From Lachnospiraceae bacterium UBA7050 (GTDB lineage: Bacteria; Bacillota; Clostridia; Lachnospirales; Lachnospiraceae), in contig DLAJ01000021.1 in NCBI GenBank assembly GCA_002493905.1, forward strand, positions 1 through 28,568: a stretch of 28,568 nucleotides of DNA, read 5' to 3'. The notes beneath the pieces are model-generated. The model saw only the letters and a list, made by a program, of their open reading frames with translations. It did not search any database and was not told where the DNA came from. Shown piece after piece: positions 14,084 to 22,794 of this stretch (its first letter is position 1; each line of letters opens with the position of its first letter). The translations under genes and the position numbers were made by a program.

Positions 14084-15361
14084 ATGATTTACGATTTTGA
14101 CAGAGTAATAAAAAGGCGCGGCACAAACAGCATAAAATGGGATGTACCGGAAACAGAGCTTCCGATGTGGGTTGCGGATATGGATTTTGAGACGGCGCCG
14201 GAGATCAAAGAGGCGCTTGTGAAGCGGGCGCAGCACGGAATTTTCGGCTATGCCGGATTACCGGAGGAATGGTATCAGGCGTATAGGGAGTGGTGGGAAA
14301 AACGGCATCACTTTCGGATGGAAAAGGACTGGCTGATGTTTGCGGCAAGCGTTGTGGGGGCGGTTTCTACTGCTGTGCGGAAGCTGACGGACCCAGGTGA
14401 TCATGTGCTGGTTCAGCCTCCCGTTTATAATGCTTTTTTCCACTGTATTGTCAATAATGGAAGAAATATCGCGGAATCTCCGCTCATTTATGACGGGAAA
14501 AATTACAGAATGAATTTTGAGGATTTGGAAGAAAAGCTGGCGGACCCGCAGACGACGATGATGATTCTCTGTAATCCTCATAATCCGATCGGAAAAATTT
14601 GGGACAGAGAGACGCTTGCGAGAGTCGGGGAATTATGTCATAAGCACCATGTTGTTGTCGTCTCTGATGAAATCCACTGTGATCTGACAGCGCCCGGAAA
14701 AGGGTACACGCCTTTTGCATCTGCATCCGATCTATGCAGAGAAATCAGCGTCACCTGCATTGCGCCAACAAAAACATTTAATCTGGCCGGCATACAGACA
14801 GCGGCAGTCGTGGCGGCGGACGAGGTCCTGCGTCAAAAAATGTGGTGGGCGCTTCATGTGGATGAGGAGGCAGAACCTAATGTGTTTGCGGTGGACGCTG
14901 CTATTGCAGCGTTTACAAAAGGCGGGGCATGGCTTGACGCCCTGCGGGAATATATTGAGGAAAATAAAAGATGTGTTGATACATTTTTACAGAAAAATCT
15001 GCCGGAAATCAGACTGGTAACATCGGATGCGACATATCTGGTGTGGCTGGACTGCCGGAGTCTTCAGAATGGCGGCAGGGGATTACCGTGCGGCGGCACA
15101 CGGGATGGCAGCAGGGGTGCAGCAAGTGAGGGCTGCATGCAGGAAAGCAGTCAGGGGATGGATGCCGCCGGTCTGCCGAAACGACCGGATTTCTTCCGGT
15201 TTCTGCGGGAGACGACCGGACTTTACCTAAACAGCGGCAGTCAGTACGGAACGGGCGGTGAGGAGTTTCTGCGCATGAACTTAGCCTGCCCGCGCAGCAT
15301 CGTGGAAGACGGATTAAAACGGCTTTTAGAGGGAGCCCGCGCATATCAGCGTCTATCTTAG
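14084..15361 (+). CDS. MalY/PatB-type aminotransferase (C-S beta-lyase) with an insertion
   Basis: PLP-dependent fold-type I enzyme of the MalY/PatB group, which cleaves cystathionine or cysteine conjugates. The start is the ATG at 14084, with GGAGG at 14073-14077. Motifs: LPMWVADMDF at the N-terminus, HGIFGYAGLPEEWYQA, Asn164 in CNPHNPIG, Asp195-Glu-Ile-His, and the Schiff-base Lys230 in APTKTFNLAG, with the arginine loop near MNLACPRS. At 425 residues it is about 35 longer than usual. The extra length is a Gly/Arg/Ser-rich stretch at about 328-367, between WLDCRSL and DFFRFLRE, with GCAGGGG-like DNA repeats underneath. The insertion is in frame and at a surface loop near the active-site domain, so the enzyme could still work. 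Confidence 0.9.
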   Translation: MIYDFDRVIKRRGTNSIKWDVPETELPMWVADMDFETAPEIKEALVKRAQHGIFGYAGLPEEWYQAYREWWEKRHHFRMEKDWLMFAASVVGAVSTAVRKLTDPGDHVLVQPPVYNAFFHCIVNNGRNIAESPLIYDGKNYRMNFEDLEEKLADPQTTMMILCNPHNPIGKIWDRETLARVGELCHKHHVVVVSDEIHCDLTAPGKGYTPFASASDLCREISVTCIAPTKTFNLAGIQTAAVVAADEVLRQKMWWALHVDEEAEPNVFAVDAAIAAFTKGGAWLDALREYIEENKRCVDTFLQKNLPEIRLVTSDATYLVWLDCRSLQNGGRGLPCGGTRDGSRGAASEGCMQESSQGMDAAGLPKRPDFFRFLRETTGLYLNSGSQYGTGGEEFLRMNLACPRSIVEDGLKRLLEGARAYQRLS

Positions 15362-15877
15362 TTTTTTGGAGAAATACAGAATCAGATCATCATCGTTACA
15401 GCAGGATGCGTACGGCTTACAGATTTGGTCCTGAAACCATACGCCGCTGCCGTCGGGCAGATAACCCCGGCGGACATACATTCTCTGCGCGCTGCCGTAG
15501 CCGCTGTGCAGCCCGACGCCAAGATAGACGGTGTCCGCATAGCGTGATGCGATCTGTTCCGCGGTATCCATAAGACGGCTGCCGATTCCGTGCCGGCGGT
15601 ATTTTTCAAGTACGCCGAAATCCACGATTTCGGGCAGCCCCTGGTCTGCGAACGCCCCCCATTTCGAATCGGGGTAGATATTGATATATCCGGCAATCTT
15701 TTTTTGATATTCTGCAGCCAGTGAAATGGATGTTCCTTCGGCCTGATCGCGCAGCCGCATCCGGTATTTGTCGATGGAAGCGTCCCAGCCCTGTGCGATT
15801 TCCGCATCTGTAATGAGCTGTGCGTCGTTCTCGCGCAGGTCCCGGATCAGGACATTGTCGTCTTGATAGTAAATCAT
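15353..15877 (-). CDS. GNAT-family N-acetyltransferase
   Basis: A 174-residue GNAT acetyltransferase using acetyl-CoA; the acceptor is unknown. I start it at the ATG of 15875-15877, which has GGAGGG just upstream; the frame opens earlier (15925) but without a site. Conserved parts are the N-terminal IRDLRENDAQLI, the beta-4 strand IVDFGVLEKYR, the pyrophosphate loop RRHGIGSRLMDTAEQ, and GYGSAQRMYVRRGY near the end. It is convergent with the C-S lyase gene and their 3' ends overlap by nine bases, with no terminator visible between them. Confidence 0.9.
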   Translation of the reverse strand: MIYYQDDNVLIRDLRENDAQLITDAEIAQGWDASIDKYRMRLRDQAEGTSISLAAEYQKKIAGYINIYPDSKWGAFADQGLPEIVDFGVLEKYRRHGIGSRLMDTAEQIASRYADTVYLGVGLHSGYGSAQRMYVRRGYLPDGSGVWFQDQICKPYASCCNDDDLILYFSKKLR

Positions 15878-15976
15878 AGGAACCCTCCTTCTGTTTCCTG
15901 CTTTTTGCGCCTTTATGCGCAGCAATATTTTTACTTCATTAAAGCATAAAAAAATAGGTACAGCAAGGGGTTCTAT

Positions 15977-16026
15977 GCTATACTGAATCTATCACGGTAT
16001 CGGTTCAGCCAAAAACTCTTTGGCTG
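15977..16026 (+). promoter_or_regulatory. Promoter and leader hairpin of the MoxR operon
   Basis: TGCTATACT is an extended -10 element (15976-15984) without a good -35 box. About 20 bases downstream lies a perfect hairpin CAGCCAAA-aactc-TTTGGCTG (16006-16026), which would form in the 5' leader, 41 bases before the moxR start. No T-tract follows, so it is not a simple terminator. Confidence 0.5.
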
Positions 16027-16067
16027 GTAAGCGGTAAAAATCACGGATTTGGAAAAGAGGAAGCACG

Positions 16068-16988
16068 ATGAATGCGGAATTGGATCAGGTTGTCGCAGAG
16101 GTGGGAAAAGTCGTCAAAGGAAAAGACGCCGTTATCCGTAAGGTATTAGGCGCGGTTCTTGCGGGCGGGCATGTTCTGCTGGAAGATATACCGGGCGTCG
16201 GCAAGACGACGCTTGCAATGGCGCTTGGAAGGGCAATGGAATTAGATTATAGAAGGATGCAGTTTACGCCCGATGTGCTTCCGAGTGATATTGTCGGGTT
16301 TACAATGTATAACGCACAGACCGGCAGTTTTGAGTATAAGGAAGGCGCAGTGTTCTGCAATCTGTTTCTGGCGGATGAGTTAAACCGCACGTCTTCTAAA
16401 ACGCAGTCGGCGCTTTTGGAGGTTATGGAGGAGTCGCGCGCGACGGTGGACGGCATCACGCATATGCTGCCGACACCGTTTACGGTTATTGCGACTGAGA
16501 ATCCATTTGGCGCGTCCGGAACACAGCGTCTGCCAGAGTCGCAGCTCGACCGGTTTTTAATCTGCCTGAACATGGGTTATCCCTCACACGAGGCGGCGCT
16601 TGAGGTATTAAAAGGCAGTGTCGGCAGAAGTCTTGACCGGGTGCAGAGTGTGCTTTCCGTAAAACGTCTGACAGAGTTAAGGGTATGTGCGGACACGCTT
16701 CATGTGGAAGACACGATTTATGAGTATATTCTGAATTTGACTGAGGCGACGAGGCGGGACGCGCGCGTTGCATTGGGAATCAGCCCGCGCGGCAGCATTG
16801 CACTTCTAAAGATGGCAAAGGCGGCCGCGCTTATGCGCGGCGGGGATTATGTGATTCCTGAGGATGTGCTTGCGGTCGTCGGGGATGTGTGGGGGCACCG
16901 CATTCACTTAAATGCAAAGGCGAGAGCCGAAGGCGTGGATGTGGCGCAGTTCATTTTTGAGCTTACGGAAAGGATACATGCGGTTTGA
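16068..16988 (+). CDS. MoxR-family AAA+ ATPase
   Basis: A 306-residue MoxR ATPase, a chaperone-like AAA+ ring protein. Walker A is GVGKTT at 43-48, Walker B LFLADELNR around 100-107, sensor 1 at ATENPFG near 142, and the arginine-finger region is near RLPESQLDRF. The ATG follows AGAGGAAG. It is the first gene of a compact operon; its stop TGA overlaps the TTG start of the DUF58 gene (TTGA, 16985-16988), which implies translational coupling. MoxR-DUF58-transglutaminase gene sets recur across bacteria and are thought to mature or assemble envelope or protein complexes; the client here is unknown. Confidence 0.95.
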   Translation: MNAELDQVVAEVGKVVKGKDAVIRKVLGAVLAGGHVLLEDIPGVGKTTLAMALGRAMELDYRRMQFTPDVLPSDIVGFTMYNAQTGSFEYKEGAVFCNLFLADELNRTSSKTQSALLEVMEESRATVDGITHMLPTPFTVIATENPFGASGTQRLPESQLDRFLICLNMGYPSHEAALEVLKGSVGRSLDRVQSVLSVKRLTELRVCADTLHVEDTIYEYILNLTEATRRDARVALGISPRGSIALLKMAKAAALMRGGDYVIPEDVLAVVGDVWGHRIHLNAKARAEGVDVAQFIFELTERIHAV

Positions 16989-18019
16989 CGAGGGACAGGC
17001 TTACATTGAGTGTCAGGGGAACGCTCCGGTTTTGTATGATATTATTTGTGACGGTGTTTCTGTGGTGGTTTTTTCGCAGTTACTTTTTATGGATAGCACT
17101 GCTGCTGATTGTCATCGGTGCGGCAGCGTCTGTGTTTCTTTTATGGAGAAAAAAAGACGGAATCCGCGTACGGATGGAACTGCCGGATGGCTGTGCGGCG
17201 CGGGGAAAGGCGTTTCCATTTTCGATTATCGTCTCGAATAAAAGCCGGTTTATTGGATTTGGTGCTATGATCGAATACCGATGGGGGAATGCATTTACGC
17301 AGGGGTATCAGACGAAACGGGAACGGATTTGGATTTCACCGTGTAAAGGTGCACGTATTACGCAGCAGTTAGAGAGCGTTTATGCGGGAAGGATTGAAGC
17401 GGAGCTTACGCGGTTTGTCGTGCGCGACGCCTTTCACATTGTGGAATATGCAGGCTGCCCGGGAAGCGGTTCATGGACGATGATCTATCCTGTACCAAAT
17501 ATCGGTGGGGAGGACAGGCTTACCACAGTTGTCCATGAATTTCCGGATGAGGAAGAGACGAAAAAACGGGGAACGGAATACAATCCCGATTATGAGGTGC
17601 GTGAATATATAGAGGGTGACGAGCTTAAAAGCATTCATTGGAAGCTGACCGCAAAACGGGAACATCTGATGGTGCGTGAGCGTCTCGCCGCGGGAAAGGA
17701 AAAAATCAACGTGCTGCTCCCGCTTGGGCAGGACAAAGAGCAGAATGACCGGCTGATGGACGCGTTTAGCGGGGTATGCGCTCTTCTGATCGAGAAGGGG
17801 TATCCGGTACAGATTTTCTGGATGGGCATGGTGGATGCGCTGCAGTCGGGTTATGCCGCAGAGCAGGGCGAGCTGGACGGCATTACTGCTGAGATTTTGA
17901 GTATGGGCGGGCTGAAACAGCCGGGGGCGGCGGAGCAGCAAATGGCGCTGGTCCATCCCGGCGAAAGCTATATCTTGATACAGACAGGAGCATATCAGGG
18001 TGCGTATGTTCGGAATTAA
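16985..18019 (+). CDS. DUF58-domain membrane protein
   Basis: A 344-residue protein starting at TTG, coupled to moxR by a four-base overlap. Two hydrophobic segments lie at about 15-53 (FCMILFVTVFLWWFF, then IALLLIVIGAAASVFLLW). A beta-rich middle follows, then the DUF58 signature YNPDYEVREYIEGDELKSIH with WKLTAKREHLMVRE at about 198-232. DUF58 proteins have a degenerate von Willebrand A-like fold and accompany MoxR ATPases. The gene overlaps the transglutaminase gene by 20 bases. The minus-strand and plus-2 frames over it are shadows. Confidence 0.92.
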   Translation: MTRDRLTLSVRGTLRFCMILFVTVFLWWFFRSYFLWIALLLIVIGAAASVFLLWRKKDGIRVRMELPDGCAARGKAFPFSIIVSNKSRFIGFGAMIEYRWGNAFTQGYQTKRERIWISPCKGARITQQLESVYAGRIEAELTRFVVRDAFHIVEYAGCPGSGSWTMIYPVPNIGGEDRLTTVVHEFPDEEETKKRGTEYNPDYEVREYIEGDELKSIHWKLTAKREHLMVRERLAAGKEKINVLLPLGQDKEQNDRLMDAFSGVCALLIEKGYPVQIFWMGMVDALQSGYAAEQGELDGITAEILSMGGLKQPGAAEQQMALVHPGESYILIQTGAYQGAYVRN

Positions 18020-20330
18020 GAGAAAAAACCAACAGGAATTACCGGATGTGCGGCTTCTTCCTGCGAAAGAGAAGGCGCGCTATGACTGGAAGGCGGCGGC
18101 TGCAAAGGCGGCGCTGGTTTTCTTGCTCGTTTACGGTTCGATCGGCGGCTTTTTATCTGCTTATGAGATGGATTACCAAAGAGAACAGTGTATTCTTGGT
18201 ATTTTCTTACTTTCTCTTATACTCAGCGCAGTTTATGAAACGAAACGCAAATGGGCGGTTAATCTTGTCAATATTCTTGTTTTTGTGTTATATGTCTATG
18301 TTGCATTTCGAAGATTCTGGGTTATCAACAGCGGTTATTACGCGATCATTAACCGAATACTGGATGATGCCGGCAGTTATCTCGGTGTTACAGGCAGAAC
18401 CGAGTATGGGCTTGTTGTCGAAAATGAAAGTGCGGCAGTGACCGGATTTGCGCTTTTTCTCGGCATGGTCGGAACGATCCTGCTGCAGATGCGGCTGCAT
18501 CATAAGGCAAGCCTGTGGACGACGATTCTGCTGACACTGCCGCTCTATGTGATTCCTTTTTATTTCGAAAAGACACCGGGAACCGGGTATATGATTCTTT
18601 TGTTTACCGGTTATGCGGTGGTGGCGGTGCTTCAGGGGGCGGACGCGCGGAAAACGATGTCCGGACAGGCGCGCGATATCCTCCTGCCCGTGTTGTTTGC
18701 GGCCGCTGTGTTTGTACAGCTGACTGCGCTTTTGCTGCCGCATGAGGGATATGCCTCTCTGGTCCGTGCCAGTGCTGCAAAAAAAGCATCGGAAAGACAG
18801 ATGGCGGATATTGTGCAGTTTGGACTGCCTGCGATGTTCGGGCAGGGAAGAAACGGGGCAGGCGTGAGCGGTGGATTGTTGAGCAAAGGGTACTCCGTCA
18901 TGCCTGATTATGAGACGGATTTAATCGTGCGTTATACGCCCTATGACTATGAGCCTGTATACTTAAAAGCGTTTACCGGTAAGGATTATATGGGTGACTG
19001 CTGGACAGCGGCGGAGGATGGTGACGCCCGTATGGAGCAGACGGTCGCGGCAAGGGCAAAGCATTATGTGCAGGGCAATCCGGACGGAACCGGTATGGGA
19101 TGGGAATATTACCAGTTTCACCCCCTGGCCGGAGCGGAAGAGTCTGCGCAGGATATCCGGGCAGCGGAAGGGTCAGCGGCTGACGGCGCTGTGCCGGAAC
19201 AGGGCTGCGGCATTATGGAGATTGATAATACCGGCGCGTCCGCCTTGTACGAGTACCTTCCCTATTATACCGGAGTTGTGCGGCGCGGCGGCATGAGCGC
19301 GGAATACCTGTATTTTACTCCTGCTGCTAAGCTGCAGGGCGTGTCCGGGAATGTGGACGGGGATTATCTGACCGTACCCGTAAGCTGCAGGCGCGCTGTG
19401 GAGAGAATCTGCGGGGAGGCCGGATTTTCGGGAACACCGGAAGAGATTGCAGCACAGGTGCGCGCATATTTTGACGAATATTATACCTATACGCTGCGGC
19501 CGGGATTCTATTATGGTAATCCGGATTATATCTCTCATTTTCTGACGGAAAGCAGACGGGGCTATTGTGCACACTTTGCTTCATCCGCAGTTATGCTGCT
19601 CAGATATATGGGGATTCCGGCAAGGTATGCCGAAGGGTACGCATTTACGTATGAAGATGTTGTTTTGGATGGAACGCTTGTCGAGGGCGCAGATTACGCG
19701 CATTATTACAGCGGCTATTCTCCGCTTGGAGAGACGGCTCTTGTGGAACTTGAGATTGCGGATGCTTCGGCGCATGCGTGGGTGGAAATGTATGTGGAGG
19801 GGGAAGGCTGGATCGTGTTTGATCCGACTCCGGCGGCAGATCCGGAAGAGGAGAGAACTTCGTTCTGGGAGGATTTTTTAAGCAGGGGCACGGAATCTGG
19901 GGATGCGGGTACCGGAGGCGGCGCTGTCGGAGCTTATATAGAGACGGCGCTTGGCGGGCTGGCATATGGTCTTTTATGTCTGTGTGCCGCACTGATATTG
20001 TTTTTTATGGGAAGGAGCCTGTATTTAAGAGCTAAAGAAGCGCGGCTGCCAGCAAAAGAGCGTGCAAGGCTGGAGTACCAGCGTCTTGTATGGTATATAT
20101 CGCGCAGGCATGCGGATTTTGGCAGTCTGCGCACGATCAGGGAGCAGACGGGCTGGGTGAATGCGCATATGCGCCGCGGATTTACAAGGGAGCAGCAAAA
20201 AGCGCTCTATGAACTGTTTTTTGCGGGTGAAGACAGACCGGAGCAGAATACAGAATGGGCGGCGTTGTCGAAATACTGCAGAAAGCTGCGGACGTTTTCG
20301 AATCATGCGCGCCGTCGTCGTCAATCATAG
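18000..20330 (+). CDS. Membrane transglutaminase-like protein
   Basis: A 776-residue membrane protein. I favour the GTG at 18000, nine bases after AGGAG (17986-17990), over the ATG at 18006. About six helices occupy residues 30-250, then comes a long extracytoplasmic region with a transglutaminase core. The catalytic triad is Cys523 (RRGYCAHFAS), His592 (SAHAWVEMY) and Asp608 (IVFDPTPA). One more helix follows at about 655 (LLCLCAALILFFMGRSLYL) before a basic cytoplasmic tail. Proteins of this design act as proteases or amide-forming enzymes on surface substrates; which one is not visible. Together with moxR and DUF58 it completes the operon. Its last six bases overlap the convergent tcdA gene. 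Confidence 0.93.
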   Translation: MRMFGIKRKNQQELPDVRLLPAKEKARYDWKAAAAKAALVFLLVYGSIGGFLSAYEMDYQREQCILGIFLLSLILSAVYETKRKWAVNLVNILVFVLYVYVAFRRFWVINSGYYAIINRILDDAGSYLGVTGRTEYGLVVENESAAVTGFALFLGMVGTILLQMRLHHKASLWTTILLTLPLYVIPFYFEKTPGTGYMILLFTGYAVVAVLQGADARKTMSGQARDILLPVLFAAAVFVQLTALLLPHEGYASLVRASAAKKASERQMADIVQFGLPAMFGQGRNGAGVSGGLLSKGYSVMPDYETDLIVRYTPYDYEPVYLKAFTGKDYMGDCWTAAEDGDARMEQTVAARAKHYVQGNPDGTGMGWEYYQFHPLAGAEESAQDIRAAEGSAADGAVPEQGCGIMEIDNTGASALYEYLPYYTGVVRRGGMSAEYLYFTPAAKLQGVSGNVDGDYLTVPVSCRRAVERICGEAGFSGTPEEIAAQVRAYFDEYYTYTLRPGFYYGNPDYISHFLTESRRGYCAHFASSAVMLLRYMGIPARYAEGYAFTYEDVVLDGTLVEGADYAHYYSGYSPLGETALVELEIADASAHAWVEMYVEGEGWIVFDPTPAADPEEERTSFWEDFLSRGTESGDAGTGGGAVGAYIETALGGLAYGLLCLCAALILFFMGRSLYLRAKEARLPAKERARLEYQRLVWYISRRHADFGSLRTIREQTGWVNAHMRRGFTREQQKALYELFFAGEDRPEQNTEWAALSKYCRKLRTFSNHARRRRQS

Positions 20331-21092
20331 AACAAATTGCGTCAAATCCTTCACGACTTCCGAAGCAATAATCAGCCCTGCGGCAGCAGGGACAAATGCG
20401 TTACTGCCCGGAATCCGCCGCCTGCCCGTATCCGGTTCATCGTCAGTCATATTTGGAGTATGGTCCGTGCCGGATGTTTCAGACGCGGCAGCTTCACAGC
20501 CAGCCGGCGTTATGGCGGGCTCTCTGGAGTATACGACCTTGACGTGCTCAATGCCCCTTTTGCGGAGTTCTCTCCGCATTACACGCGCAAGAGGGCATAC
20601 GGAAGTTTTGGAAATGTCCGCGGCCTCAAAGGCGGCAGGGTTCATTTTATTTCCGGCACCCATACTGCTGATGACGGGGGTTTCCGCATGGATTGCCTGC
20701 TCGATGATCGAAAGCTTTCCGCTCACTGTGTCGATGGCGTCCACAACGTAATCATATTTGTGAAAATCAAACTGTGCGGCGTTTTCGGGCAGGTAAAATA
20801 TGCGGTAAGTCTGAATCTGCGCTTGAGGATTGATCAGGAGGCAGCGTTCCCGTGCGGCATCCACTTTGTACTGTCCGATTGTTGCTGTGGTGGCAATGAT
20901 CTGGCGGTTTAAGTTGGATACCGCGACCGTATCGTTGTCAATAAGGTCAAGTGCGCCGATCCCGCTCCGGATCAGCGCTTCCACGACATAGCCGCCGACT
21001 CCGCCGATGCCGAATATGGCGACGCGGGAATGCGCAAGCTTATGAAGTGCCTCTTTACCGATCAAAAGCTCGGTTCTGGAAAATGCTTCCAT
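20325..21092 (-). CDS. tcdA: tRNA threonylcarbamoyladenosine dehydratase (TcdA)
   Basis: E1-like ThiF-fold enzyme, 255 residues, which uses ATP to convert t6A37 of tRNAs to its cyclic form. The ATP loop FGIGGVGGYVVEALIRSGIG, then LIDNDTVAVSNLNRQI and the later DAIDTVSGK and SSMGAGNKMNP segments are TcdA-typical. Between PAITPAGCE and the conserved C-terminal PGSNAFVPAAAGL is a hydrophilic loop of about 30 residues. The ATG follows AAAGGAG. It is convergent with the transglutaminase gene. The stretch between it and the next upstream gene holds tandem hairpins. Confidence 0.9.
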   Translation of the reverse strand: MEAFSRTELLIGKEALHKLAHSRVAIFGIGGVGGYVVEALIRSGIGALDLIDNDTVAVSNLNRQIIATTATIGQYKVDAARERCLLINPQAQIQTYRIFYLPENAAQFDFHKYDYVVDAIDTVSGKLSIIEQAIHAETPVISSMGAGNKMNPAAFEAADISKTSVCPLARVMRRELRKRGIEHVKVVYSREPAITPAGCEAAASETSGTDHTPNMTDDEPDTGRRRIPGSNAFVPAAAGLIIASEVVKDLTQFVL

Positions 21093-21134
21093 GGACTTTC
21101 TCCTTTTTAACTGATAGGAAATTGCTCAATTTCG

Positions 21135-21189
21135 GAAGAATCGCAAAGCGATTCTTCGAAAGAGTTTCGCTTCAGCGAAAGTCTTTTTT
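21135..21189 (+). repeat. Tandem inverted repeats between tcdA and the EamA gene
   Basis: The first hairpin is GAAGAATCGC-aaa-GCGATTCTTC (21135-21157, perfect 10-base-pair stem). The second, starting four bases later, is AGAGTTTCGC-ttca-GCGAAAGTCT (21161-21184, one G-G mismatch), followed on the plus strand by six Ts (21184-21189). No plus-strand gene ends here; both neighbours are on the minus strand. They could be a terminator for the EamA gene or a dispersed repeat element. Confidence 0.6.
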
Positions 21190-21601
21190 ATAACACCATG
21201 ATGAGTGTTCCTGCCGCAATTAACAGTGTGCCGGCGGCGGATTTGACTGTAAAACGCTCGTGCAGAAAGACAAACGCGAGAATCAGCGTGAGGACAACGC
21301 TCAATTTATCAATCGGAACAACTTTGGACACCTCGCCTGTCTGCAGCGCGTGATAATAGCAGAGCCATGATAAGCCGGTCGCCAGTCCCGAAAGAATCAA
21401 AAAGACCCAGCTTTTGGTGCTGATGGAGGAAAGACCCTTCTGCGCATTGGTTAAAAAGACGATTCCCCATGCAAGAACGAGTACAACGGCCGTGCGGATT
21501 GCGGTTGCGAGATTGGAATTGACATTTTCTATGCCGATTTTGGCAAGAATGGATGTCAGTGCGGCAAAAACCGCGGATAGAATTGCAAATAAAAGCCACA
21601 T
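21188..21601 (-). CDS. EamA-family (DMT) half-size transporter
   Basis: A 137-residue integral membrane protein with a single EamA repeat of about five helices; canonical DMT transporters have two. Visible helices include LLFAILSAVFAALTSILAKIG, TAVVLVLAWGIVFL, VFLILSGLATGLSWLCYYHAL, VVLTLILAFVFL and AGTLLIAAGTLIMVL, plus the conserved ALQTGEVSKVVPIDKLSVV linker. Half-size members probably dimerise. The start is the ATG at 21599-21601 with GGAGG 8 bases upstream; the preceding in-frame GTG is possible. The substrate is unknown. Confidence 0.85.
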   Translation of the reverse strand: MWLLFAILSAVFAALTSILAKIGIENVNSNLATAIRTAVVLVLAWGIVFLTNAQKGLSSISTKSWVFLILSGLATGLSWLCYYHALQTGEVSKVVPIDKLSVVLTLILAFVFLHERFTVKSAAGTLLIAAGTLIMVL

Positions 21602-21644
21602 CACAGATACCTCCGATCAAAATAATGTCGTATATTTGAGAATC

Positions 21645-21655
21645 ATTATAGCATA
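21645..21655 (-). promoter_or_regulatory. Extended -10 promoter of the EamA gene
   Basis: On the minus strand TATGCTATAAT: a perfect -10 box (21650-21645) with a TGC extension and no clear -35 box, 44 bases before the start codon. The divergent exonuclease promoter must lie in the same 116-base gap, but I could not place it. Confidence 0.55.
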
Positions 21656-21717
21656 CTCTGTAAAAATGGTAACAAATATGATAAAATAATGGAAAAATCT
21701 ATACAAGAAGGTATCGG

Positions 21718-22725
21718 ATGAATTATATTATTTTTGATTTGGAATGGAATCAGGCGAATAAAAAGCAGTACGAAAATCCCCAAATACCGTTTGAAATCAT
21801 TGAAATTGGAGCTATCAAGTTAAACAGTAATTTTGAGAAGATCGGCGAGTTTTCCAGAATGATCCGTCCAAGTGTGTATCATACGATGCATTCTGTTACA
21901 AAGGACATTATCCATATCAGTATGGGCGAATTGAAAAACGAACAGACTTTTGTGCCGGTCATGCGCCATTTTTTGAAGTGGTGCGGAGAGGATTGCTTAT
22001 ACGGAACATGGGGCTCATCGGATTTGACCGAGCTTCAGCAGAATATGGATTATTTTCATTTTCCTCCGCTGTCGGACGGGCCGCTTACTTATCTTGATAT
22101 TCAGAAATTATATGCGCTCGTCTATGAACCGGAGAATGATAAAACGCGCCGGTCATTGAAAACGGCGGTAGAGGCGCTTGGTATACCACAGGATATTCCG
22201 TTTCACCGGGCGTTTGCCGATGCGTACTATACGGCAAAAGTATTGCAGCATATCAGCGCCGGTCCGGCTGCGGAGCAGGTCTTGAAGCGGGTTTCCTACA
22301 ATGTGTACCGGCTTCCGAAAACAAGAAAGCAGGAAGTACATATTATATTTGATACCTATGCAAAATATATTTCGCGGGAATTTGAAGATAAGCAGGCTGC
22401 AATGGAGGATCGGGAAGTTGTCAGCACAAAATGCTATATCTGTCATAAAAACTGCCGGAAAAAGCTGCGTTGGTTTACGCCGAACGGAAAGCATTATTAC
22501 GCGGTCGCCTATTGTAATAAGCATGGTTTTATCAAAGGAAAGATTCGGATAAAAAAATCAGGAGACGATAAGGTGTATGTTGTGAAAACCTTAAAGCTGA
22601 TTGATGAGGAGCAGGCAAAAGCGGTTCAAGAAAAGCAGGATCATATGCGGGAAATCAGGCGCCAGCACCGCAGGGCAAGGCATGGAAATACGGAACAGGG
22701 TGAAAACCTGATTTCTGATGACTGA
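21718..22725 (+). CDS. DEDDh-family 3'-5' exonuclease with zinc-binding tail
   Basis: A 335-residue protein of the RNase T / KapD-like exonuclease family. Metal ligands are Asp7 and Glu9 (IIFDLEWNQ), a middle Asp in the WGSSDLTELQQN segment, and His and Asp in FHRAFADAYYTA. After about residue 215 comes a C-terminal domain with CYICHKNCRKK and a later Cys-Asn-Lys-His that could bind zinc, then a charged basic tail. The family trims single-stranded RNA or DNA; which one is unknown here. The start follows AGAAGG. It is probably co-transcribed with the small gene downstream, with a hairpin in between. Confidence 0.9.
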   Translation: MNYIIFDLEWNQANKKQYENPQIPFEIIEIGAIKLNSNFEKIGEFSRMIRPSVYHTMHSVTKDIIHISMGELKNEQTFVPVMRHFLKWCGEDCLYGTWGSSDLTELQQNMDYFHFPPLSDGPLTYLDIQKLYALVYEPENDKTRRSLKTAVEALGIPQDIPFHRAFADAYYTAKVLQHISAGPAAEQVLKRVSYNVYRLPKTRKQEVHIIFDTYAKYISREFEDKQAAMEDREVVSTKCYICHKNCRKKLRWFTPNGKHYYAVAYCNKHGFIKGKIRIKKSGDDKVYVVKTLKLIDEEQAKAVQEKQDHMREIRRQHRRARHGNTEQGENLISDD

Positions 22726-22755
22726 CGGAAACGGTAACGCAGATGACATCTGAAA

Positions 22756-22779
22756 TATCGCAGGCGTTTGCCTGCGATA
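22756..22779 (+). repeat. Hairpin between exonuclease and small gene
   Basis: Perfect inverted repeat TATCGCAGGC-gttt-GCCTGCGATA, 30 bases after the exonuclease stop and a few bases before the AGGGG site of the next gene. No T-tract. It may partly occlude that ribosome binding site or protect the upstream mRNA. Confidence 0.55.
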
Positions 22780-22794
22780 TACAGGGGTATAAAA

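Noticed and set aside
18046..20324. Long alternative frames inside the transglutaminase gene
   Set aside because: Arg/Cys-rich or Pro/His-rich composition and no sites; they are frame shadows in GC-rich coding DNA.
22756..22779. Hairpin as intrinsic terminator of the exonuclease gene
   Set aside because: No T-tract follows, and the next gene's ribosome binding site begins within a few bases.
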